DNA of 5,815 bases from Burkholderiales bacterium (lineage in GTDB: Bacteria; Pseudomonadota; Gammaproteobacteria; Burkholderiales; Burkholderiaceae_C), in contig SBFU01000223.1 in the NCBI GenBank assembly GCA_006227785.1, positions 1-5,815 on the forward strand, written 5' to 3'. Position numbers and translations under genes: made by a program. Below, one piece after another: positions 1 to 5,815 of this stretch. The first letter of the stretch is position 1, and every line of letters begins with the position of its first letter. The notes below the pieces were generated by a model. The model saw only the letters and a list, made by a program, of their open reading frames with translations. It did no database searches and was not told the origin of the DNA.

Positions 1-696
1 CTGGCGTTGACCTTCACCAGCGTGGCCAATGTCCTCATCATCATGTCGCTGGGGCCGTTGCTCACCGCGTTGGTGGCCAGGGTGGTCATCGGCCAGGCTT
101 TGCCCCTTCGGACCTGGCTGGCTTGCGTGGCGGCCGGCGCGGGCATCTTCTACATGTACGGCAGCCAGCTGCTGTCTGCATGGACTTCGAGCGACACCGG
201 GGTGTCTGACCTGATCATCGGCTCGCTGGTTGCCTTGTGCGTGCCGATTGCCGCGTCCGTGAACTGGACCGTGGTTCAGAGAAGCCAGCAACACGGTGGC
301 GGCGTCGATCTGGTGCCGTCCGTGCTCGTGGGCGCCATTCTGTCCGCCTTGTGCACCCTGCCATTGGCGTATCCCTTCGCGGCGACATCGACCGATGTGG
401 CGTGGCTGGCTTTCCTGGGCATCTTTCAATTGGCCATTCCGTGTGTGCTTTCGGTGGTCTGCGCCCGCGTGCTCAAGGCACCTGAGGTTTCTTTGCTCGC
501 GCTGCTGGAGGTGATCTTCGGCATCCTCCTGGCCTGGTGGGGTGCGTCCGAGCGACCCGGATCGAACGTGCTGGTAGGCGGCGGGCTCGTGATCGGTGCT
601 CTGGGCGTGAATGAATGGCTGGGTTGGCGCAACCGTCGATCCATCCCTCGTATCCAGACGCTCTCGACCGGCCAGGCACGGGAAAGAGGGCAGTGA
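1..696 (+). CDS. EamA/DMT-family membrane transporter, 5'-truncated
   Basis: The frame is open from the first base (ctg gcg ttg acc) to TGA at 694-696, giving 231 residues, so the true start lies upstream of the window. The fragment is strongly hydrophobic with about seven membrane-spanning stretches, roughly at residues 5-30, 39-56, 68-90, 103-124, 131-153, 160-178 and 188-202. The beginning (TSVANVLIIMSLGPLLTAL) is the typical pattern of the end of the first EamA repeat, and the rest matches the second repeat, including the late stretch EVSLLALLEVIFGILLAWW. Family members have ten helices and export or import small metabolites such as amino acids; the substrate cannot be read from the sequence. 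The tail after residue 203 (WRNRRSIPRIQ) is basic and probably cytoplasmic. The next gene starts 32 bp downstream on the same strand, so the two may be cotranscribed. The family is quite sure; the function is open. Confidence 0.88.
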   Translation: MALTFTSVANVLIIMSLGPLLTALVARVVIGQALPLRTWLACVAAGAGIFYMYGSQLLSAWTSSDTGVSDLIIGSLVALCVPIAASVNWTVVQRSQQHGGGVDLVPSVLVGAILSALCTLPLAYPFAATSTDVAWLAFLGIFQLAIPCVLSVVCARVLKAPEVSLLALLEVIFGILLAWWGASERPGSNVLVGGGLVIGALGVNEWLGWRNRRSIPRIQTLSTGQARERGQ

Positions 697-716
697 TCAG
701 AATCCAATCCATGCTT

Positions 717-721
717 GAGGA
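717..721 (+). promoter_or_regulatory. Ribosome binding site for the 3-hydroxyisobutyryl-CoA hydrolase-like gene
   Basis: GAGGA lies 7 bases before the ATG at 729, which is ideal spacing. The in-frame ATG at 711 has its only purine-rich match (aaagaggg, 683-690) about 20 bases upstream, which is too far. This decides the start in favour of 729. Confidence 0.7.
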
Positions 722-728
722 CCATTTC

Positions 729-1835
729 ATGACGGACCCTATCGACCAACTGATCCATGCCGAATTGCGCGGCCGTGTGGGTTGCATTACCCTGCAGCGT
801 CCCCGGGCGCTCAATGCCCTGTCGCTGCCCATGATCCGCAGTCTGACGGAGGCACTGAACCGCTGGCGAGATGACCCCCATGTCCTGGCCGTGGTCATCA
901 GAGGCACGGGCAAGGAGGGACCCTTCGGCGCTTTCTGTGCCGGTGGCGATATCCGTTTCTTTCATCAGGCGGCCTTGGCCGGAGACCCGGCGCTGGAGGA
1001 TTTTTTCACGGAAGAGTACGCACTCAACCACCTCATCCACACCTACCCCAAGCCCTACATCGCTTTCATGGACGGCATCTGCATGGGCGGCGGCATGGGC
1101 ATCAGCCAGGGCGCCAGCCTGCGCATCGTCACCGAGCGCAGCAAGCTGGCCATGCCCGAGACCAACATCGGCCTGTTTCCTGACGTCGGCGGCGGCTATT
1201 TTCTGAGCCGTTGCACCGGTTTCCTGGGTGAGTATCTGGCGCTCACAGGACGGGTACTGGTGGGCGGCGAAGCGATTGCCGCGGGATTGGCTGACGCCCT
1301 GGTTGACAGTGCCCGCCTCGCGCCCCTGTGGGAATCGCTGGCCAACACGCCCTTTGAAACCGGTGAGGCGGTCGAGAGGTGGTGCCAGACCTACCAGACG
1401 AAAGAGGTCTTTCGCCCGTCCTGGCCGACAGTCGAGGTGGACAGTGTCTTTGGGCTGGCAGGCATCCCGGCGATCATGAGTGCGCTGGCGGCTTCGGCAT
1501 CGGAATGGGCCGCAGAGACGGCCGCCTTGTTGCGCCAGCGCTCGCCTCTGATGCTCCACGTCGTTCTGGAGCAGATCCGGCGCGCCAGAACCATGGGCTT
1601 GTCAGATGACCTGCGAATGGAACGGGACCTGGTGCGCCATTGTTTTCACCCGACCCACCTGGGCCGCTCGGCAAGCGCCAGCGAGACGGTGGAAGGGATT
1701 CGCGCCCTGGCAGTGGACAAAGACCATGCCCCGGCCTGGCGTCCGGCCGAAATCAACAGCGTCACGCAGCAGATGGTGGATGGCTTTTTCCGGTCCCCAT
1801 GGCCGGCGTGGGCCCATCCGCTGGCCCACCTCTGA
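729..1835 (+). CDS. Enoyl-CoA hydratase/isomerase family protein, 3-hydroxyisobutyryl-CoA hydrolase type
   Basis: The product is 368 residues from ATG 729, chosen over the in-frame ATG at 711 because of the well-placed GAGGA. It has the crotonase fold. NRPRALNALS-like residues 24-32 (RPRALNALS) open the domain. CAGGD at 70-74 and GICMGGGMG at 116-124 supply the oxyanion-hole glycines. The segment MPETNIGLFPDVGGGYF carries Glu144 and Asp152, the acidic pair characteristic of the hydrolase subgroup (ECH_2). The length and the C-terminal segment (LAVDKDHAPAWRPAEI) also fit that subgroup, whereas plain enoyl-CoA hydratases have about 260 residues. Members hydrolyse 3-hydroxyisobutyryl-CoA to free 3-hydroxyisobutyrate and CoA in valine degradation, in the cytoplasm. 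No other valine-pathway gene is in view, so the substrate is inferred from family alone. The gene follows the transporter by 32 bp and converges on smpB with only 14 bp between stop codons. Confidence 0.9.
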   Translation: MTDPIDQLIHAELRGRVGCITLQRPRALNALSLPMIRSLTEALNRWRDDPHVLAVVIRGTGKEGPFGAFCAGGDIRFFHQAALAGDPALEDFFTEEYALNHLIHTYPKPYIAFMDGICMGGGMGISQGASLRIVTERSKLAMPETNIGLFPDVGGGYFLSRCTGFLGEYLALTGRVLVGGEAIAAGLADALVDSARLAPLWESLANTPFETGEAVERWCQTYQTKEVFRPSWPTVEVDSVFGLAGIPAIMSALAASASEWAAETAALLRQRSPLMLHVVLEQIRRARTMGLSDDLRMERDLVRHCFHPTHLGRSASASETVEGIRALAVDKDHAPAWRPAEINSVTQQMVDGFFRSPWPAWAHPLAHL

Positions 1836-1849
1836 GTCAGAAGCCGGGC

Positions 1850-2344
1850 TCAGCGCTGGCGCTGCTTCATGGCACGCTCCACCTCGCGCTTGCCTTCGCG
1901 CTCCTTGATGGTGTCGCGCTTGTCATGCTCGGCCTTGCCTTTGGCCAGCGCGATCTCGCATTTCACCTTGCCGTTCTTCCAGTGAAGATTGAGTGGAACA
2001 ATGGTGAATCCCTTCTGTTCCGTCTTTCCGATCAGGCGGCTGATCTGATCCTTGTGGAGCAATAGCTTGCGCGTGCGCGCCGCCTCGGGGTTGACGTGGG
2101 TGGAGGCGGTTCGCAGCGGGTTGATCTGGCAGCCAATCAGGAACAGCTCCCCTTCACGGACCACCACGTACCCGTCCGTCAGCTGCACTTTGCCTTCTCG
2201 CAAAGCCTTGACCTCCCAACCTTGCAACACCATGCCGGCCTCGAAGCGCTCTTCAATGGCGTAATTGAACTGCGCCTTCTTGTTGTCGGCAAGACGGCTG
2301 TCGCCAGAGCTGGTGGTGGCTTTCTTTCGGTTCGGGGTGGCCAT
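1850..2344 (-). CDS. smpB: SsrA-binding protein SmpB
   Basis: The product is 164 residues, close to the usual 155-160. It binds tmRNA (SsrA) and delivers it to ribosomes stalled on truncated messages, so that the incomplete protein is tagged for proteolysis. A basic, low-complexity N-terminus (1-18) is followed by the beta-barrel core (about 19-139) with the family signatures [10 protein letters not shown] (19-28), [14 protein letters not shown] (42-55) and [11 protein letters not shown] (91-101). The lysine/arginine-rich tail (about 136-164, [20 protein letters not shown] then ERAMKQRQR) is the part that enters the mRNA channel of the empty A site. The start is the ATG complementary to 2342-2344; the sequence upstream of it shows no strong Shine-Dalgarno match. 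The gene is divergent from ratA and convergent with the hydrolase gene. No tmRNA gene is in the window. Identity is certain from the sequence. Confidence 0.97.
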   Translation of the reverse strand: MATPNRKKATTSSGDSRLADNKKAQFNYAIEERFEAGMVLQGWEVKALREGKVQLTDGYVVVREGELFLIGCQINPLRTASTHVNPEAARTRKLLLHKDQISRLIGKTEQKGFTIVPLNLHWKNGKVKCEIALAKGKAEHDKRDTIKEREGKREVERAMKQRQR

Positions 2345-2484
2345 GAAACGTCAGGTGGGGCCACAACGGGCCAATACAATGGAAGGTCGGTGTTCTGGTT
2401 GTGCAGGCGCTTGCGGCATGTCGAGACCTTCGGCCCTGTCTGGCAAAGACAAGGGCAACTGGGCGCTGGGCAGCCCTTGATTGT
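2345..2484. promoter_or_regulatory. Divergent intergenic region between smpB and ratA
   Basis: These 140 bp must carry the start signals for both genes. On the + strand TACAAT at 2375-2380 is a good -10 candidate for ratA, giving a leader of roughly 100 nt, but no convincing -35 hexamer lies 16-18 bp upstream. On the - strand I find no clear promoter. A frame open from GTG 2401 runs into ratA, but its residues do not resemble the family, so I treat it as noncoding. ratA itself lacks an obvious Shine-Dalgarno match (agcccttgattgt before ATG). Confidence 0.4.
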
Positions 2485-2937
2485 ATGAAAACGATTCACA
2501 AGACCGTACTGCTGTGGCACAGCGCACACGAAATGTTCGCGCTGGTCACGGATGTACAGCACTATCCTCAGTTTCTTCCCTGGTGTGACCAAGGGGAGGT
2601 CCTGGAGGTCACCCCTGAGGGCATGATGGCCCGTGTGGGCATCGCCTTTGGTGGCCTGCGCCAGAGTTTCACCACCCGGAACACCCACATCGAGGATCGA
2701 CAGGTCCACCTGAGCCTTGTCGATGGACCTTTTTCCATCCTGGAAGGTCAGTGGGATTTTCAGCCCTTGGGCGACGGAAACCAGCGCGCCTGCAAAGTGA
2801 CCTTTGATCTGCGCTATGGATTTGCAAGTCCGGCGCTGGCCAAGCTGGTTGGCCCGGTTTTCGACAAGATCGCCTCCAACCTGGTGGATGCCTTTGTGCG
2901 GCGAGCCGATCAGGTGTACGGGGCAGACACGCCCTGA
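2485..2937 (+). CDS. ratA: RatA / COQ10-like START-domain protein
   Basis: The product is 150 residues and fits the polyketide cyclase/START family that includes E. coli RatA (YfjG) and mitochondrial COQ10. Typical motifs are the N-terminal KTVLLWHSAHEMFALVTDV (6-24), the HYPQFLPWCDQGEVLE block (26-41), FTTRNTH (62-68) with SLVDGPFSILEGQW (77-90), and the C-terminal helix LVGPVFDKIASNLVDAFVRR (121-140). E. coli RatA has been reported to bind 50S subunits and block 70S formation, hence the toxin name. The COQ10 homologues instead support ubiquinone function by binding the lipophilic quinone, and that role is equally plausible here. I chose ATG 2485 because family similarity begins there, despite the weak ribosome binding site. 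rnfH follows 5 bp after the stop, and smpB is divergent upstream, the same arrangement as in E. coli. Confidence 0.93.
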   Translation: MKTIHKTVLLWHSAHEMFALVTDVQHYPQFLPWCDQGEVLEVTPEGMMARVGIAFGGLRQSFTTRNTHIEDRQVHLSLVDGPFSILEGQWDFQPLGDGNQRACKVTFDLRYGFASPALAKLVGPVFDKIASNLVDAFVRRADQVYGADTP

Positions 2938-2942
2938 TTGGC

Positions 2943-3272
2943 ATGAAGGTCACGCTGGTCTATTCGAGCGCGCCGCGTGTGGTTCATCAGGCGACGCTGG
3001 AGCTGACACCTGGTGCCACGGTCGAACAGGCCCTGCAGGCCGCCGGCTGGTTGACGTGTTACCCCGAAATCCGGGACCTGGCGCTGACACTGGCGGTCTG
3101 GGGCCGCAAGGTGGCGCCTGCCCACGCGTTGCGCGAGGGCGATCGGGTGGAGGTTTGCAGAAGCCTTCGTGTGGATCCGAAGGTGGCTCGTCGGGAGCGT
3201 TTTGTTGCCCAGGGCGCTCGGGGTTCTGGCTTGTTCGCCAGTCGCAGGCCGGGAGCCAAGCCCGGTTACTGA
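2943..3272 (+). CDS. rnfH: RnfH-family ubiquitin-like protein (RatB)
   Basis: The product is 109 residues of the RnfH/UPF0125 family, which has a beta-grasp (ubiquitin-like) fold. Evidence is the first strand KVTLVYSS (2-9), ATLELTPGATVEQALQAAG (17-35), CYPEIRDLALTLAVWGRKV (39-57), and the block LREGDRVEVCRSLRVDPKVA (63-82) that is near-invariant in the family. A basic, probably disordered tail (83-109, rich in R, G and K) follows the fold. The name comes from some rnf redox operons, but most members, like this one, sit beside ratA. In E. coli the partner is called ratB, and it does not behave as a classical antitoxin. The start lies 5 bp after the ratA stop with no good ribosome binding site of its own, suggesting coupled translation. 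The TGA overlaps the end of the convergent DUF4124 gene by 7 bp. The biochemical role of the family is unknown. Confidence 0.92.
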   Translation: MKVTLVYSSAPRVVHQATLELTPGATVEQALQAAGWLTCYPEIRDLALTLAVWGRKVAPAHALREGDRVEVCRSLRVDPKVARRERFVAQGARGSGLFASRRPGAKPGY

Positions 3273-3808
3273 GCGGCTGGCATCGGGCCGCAATCCTGCG
3301 CCATGATGCGATCCAGTCTTTGCATCTCGGTGGCTCGGGCCTTGTCGTCCATGATTTCGATCTCGCCTTTCGCGTTGATCGTGGACATGCGGATTCCCGA
3401 GGCTATGGTCTTGCGGGTCCGGGTGGCCCTGTCGCAGTTCTCCTGCCGTATCTTGGCTATCCGCGCCCGCTCGGCCTGTTCTTTGGCTTTCTCCGCTTCT
3501 TCCGCTTCGCGTTTTCGGGCTTCCAGCTGCTCATCACGCCGCGGAGGGGCGGTGGCGGGCGTTGCGGTGGATGCCGCCTGGGGCTCGGCACTCGGTGGTG
3601 TGGCGGGGGTGCTGCGCGCATGCGGGCGGCGCAGCACATTCTTGTCGGGAACGCTGGCGGGCGGCGGCGTATCGCTGAACACCTTTCGACCCGTGTCGTC
3701 CACCCACTGCCACTGGGCATGCGCCAGTCCGGCGCACAGCGCCAAGCCGGCACCCAGCAACAACAAAGACGTACGGCCAAGTCGGTTGATCGGACGGTAA
3801 GCGCTCAT
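3266..3808 (-). CDS. DUF4124-domain protein, predicted periplasmic
   Basis: The product is 180 residues from the ATG complementary to 3806-3808. This start places a textbook signal peptide at the N-terminus: basic residues (RPINRLGR), a hydrophobic core (TSLLLLGAGLALCAGL) and an AHA cleavage site at 29-31, followed by QWQW. The cysteine at 25 is preceded by LAL, a poor lipobox, so signal peptidase I cleavage is more likely than a lipoprotein. Residues 33-57 (WQWVDDTGRKVFSDTPPP and on) are the DUF4124 module. A proline/alanine/threonine linker (about 63-88) follows, then a highly charged helix likely to form a coiled coil (about 90-124, EARKREAEEAEKAKEQAERA), and a C-terminal segment with Cys125 and Cys173. 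The family is common in beta- and gammaproteobacterial envelopes; its function is unknown. The frame stays open upstream to 3943, but a longer start would bury the signal peptide. It is divergent from guaB. Confidence 0.85.
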   Translation of the reverse strand: MSAYRPINRLGRTSLLLLGAGLALCAGLAHAQWQWVDDTGRKVFSDTPPPASVPDKNVLRRPHARSTPATPPSAEPQAASTATPATAPPRRDEQLEARKREAEEAEKAKEQAERARIAKIRQENCDRATRTRKTIASGIRMSTINAKGEIEIMDDKARATEMQRLDRIMAQDCGPMPAAQ

Positions 3809-3836
3809 GCCGGCAGTGTATCGCGCGGCAGTCTGA

Positions 3837-5444
<1,608 letters not shown>

Positions 5445-5476
5445 GCGGCCGTAAAGCAAGGCCCGCAACACGACGG

Positions 5477-5507
5477 CCTTGTCGTGCCGGGGACGGGCAC
5501 GGCAAGG
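5477..5507 (+). terminator. Strong hairpin downstream of guaB, possible terminator without U-tract
   Basis: CCTTGTCGTGCC (5477-5488) pairs with GGCACGGCAAGG (5496-5507) over 12 bp, with a single T5482-G5502 wobble and a 7-base loop. It starts 33 bases after the guaB stop. The wobble is G-U only in the + strand transcript and becomes an A-C mismatch in the opposite one, so it suits guaB mRNA better. No run of T follows, so it is not a classical intrinsic terminator. It may instead protect the 3' end or stop transcription less efficiently. Confidence 0.5.
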
Positions 5508-5524
5508 GCGCTGTCCGCGCGGAG

Positions 5525-5551
5525 GCTGGCCTGGAGTGGCGCCAGGGCAGC
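5525..5551 (-). terminator. Second hairpin in the convergent spacer, near the end of the opposing gene
   Basis: GCTG-G-CCTGG (5525-5534) pairs with CCAGG-G-CAGC (5542-5551): nine base pairs with one internal mismatch and a 7-base loop. It begins 9 bases beyond the stop codon of the minus-strand gene ending at 5561, where a 3'-end structure for that gene would be expected. No T-run follows on either strand, so a terminator role is only tentative. Confidence 0.35.
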
Positions 5552-5560
5552 GTTTCAGTT

Positions 5561-5815
5561 TCAGGCCTGTGCTCGCGGCACAGCCAGCATCACCTGCAAG
5601 TGGGCGACCACGGCCCTGTTCTGTTCAGCCTCCACCAGGGCATGGACGAGCGAGGGTGACATGAACCGGCTTGTGGCCCTCAAAAAGACCGGCCGACCCG
5701 TCTTGACCGGGTGGATGAACGTGCAGCGGCGCACACCGGCCAGCAAGCCCAACTCCCGTCCATGGGGACTGTGATTGGCCTGATCGGTGGCGACCAGACC
5801 CGCGCCGGTGGTCTG
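5561..5815 (-). CDS. C-terminal fragment of a probable hotdog-fold 3-hydroxyacyl-ACP dehydratase-like protein
   Basis: The frame is open from the right edge of the window to a stop complementary to 5561-5563, giving the last 84 residues of a gene that starts beyond 5815. Codon choice is GC-rich at third positions, as in the neighbouring genes, which supports real coding. The pattern (QTTGAG at the edge, a short variable stretch, GLLAGVRRCTF, HPVKTGRPVFLRA, then two predicted strands ending in VVAHLQVMLAVP) resembles the second half of ApeP/FabZ-like hotdog proteins, which have a MAQ-xxGA helix, a G-x-LLG-x-R strand and a final strand of this type. Such proteins act in aryl polyene or other fatty acid-like synthesis, or are uncharacterised. 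A thioesterase of the same fold is an alternative. I recognise this by eye from a fragment only, so the family is tentative; that it is a gene is more secure. It converges on guaB with 116 bp between stops. Confidence 0.55.
   Translation of the reverse strand, partial: QTTGAGLVATDQANHSPHGRELGLLAGVRRCTFIHPVKTGRPVFLRATSRFMSPSLVHALVEAEQNRAVVAHLQVMLAVPRAQA

Noticed and set aside
615..728. An upstream extension of the hydrolase gene inside the transporter gene
   Set aside because: The added residues do not resemble the family, and ATG 729 has a good ribosome binding site.
426..1559. A 377-codon minus-strand frame opposite the transporter and the hydrolase gene
   Set aside because: It spans the boundary of two well-supported plus-strand genes and its product looks like no known protein; a codon-bias shadow.
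1840..1868. Inverted repeat CAGCGC-TG-GCGCTG with outer GAAG/CTTC between the convergent hydrolase and smpB genes, as a shared terminator
   Set aside because: The loop is only two bases, the outer arms are separated by a seven-base bulge, no T-run follows, and most of it is smpB coding sequence.
2401..2484. A GTG-initiated N-terminal extension of RatA by 28 residues
   Set aside because: Family similarity begins at ATG 2485, and the extension is cysteine/arginine-rich without resemblance to homologues.
2485..3272. ratA-rnfH as a classical type II toxin-antitoxin module
   Set aside because: Despite the name, RnfH/RatB does not behave as a cognate antitoxin in published work on E. coli, and RatA belongs to a quinone-binding family, so I do not call a TA system.

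Overview
The window is GC-rich, densely coded chromosomal DNA. Its gene order (smpB, ratA-rnfH, a DUF4124 protein gene, guaB) and its protein sequences suggest a betaproteobacterium of the order Burkholderiales, most likely Comamonadaceae. The family-level assignment is inference from remembered gene order and protein style; no database was searched.

Layout: (1) 1-696 (+), the 3' part of an EamA/DMT-type membrane transporter that begins upstream of the window. (2) 729-1835 (+), an enoyl-CoA hydratase/isomerase superfamily protein of the 3-hydroxyisobutyryl-CoA hydrolase type. (3) 1850-2344 (-), smpB, convergent with the hydrolase gene. (4) 2345-2484, the divergent control region between smpB and ratA. 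(5) 2485-3272 (+), the ratA-rnfH pair (ratA-ratB in E. coli terms), 5 bp apart. (6) 3266-3808 (-), a secreted or periplasmic DUF4124 protein whose stop overlaps the end of rnfH. (7) 3809-3974, the control region of guaB, with a recognisable sigma70-like promoter. (8) 3975-5444 (+), complete guaB (IMP dehydrogenase). (9) 5445-5560, a convergent spacer with two sizeable hairpins. (10) 5561-5815 (-), the C-terminal end of a gene that continues past the right edge and resembles a hotdog-fold 3-hydroxyacyl-ACP dehydratase (ApeP-like).

How it fits together: smpB (trans-translation) and ratA/rnfH form a conserved divergent cluster, and guaB supplies the committed step of GMP synthesis. The hydrolase would act in valine or branched-chain acyl-CoA breakdown. 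These genes share a neighbourhood rather than one pathway. There is no tRNA, rRNA, CRISPR array, insertion sequence or phage gene, and no sign of recent transfer. I see no new multi-gene system. The points worth a second look are small: the hairpin pair after guaB, the overlapping stops, the conserved but poorly understood ratA-rnfH pair, and the gene facing guaB.
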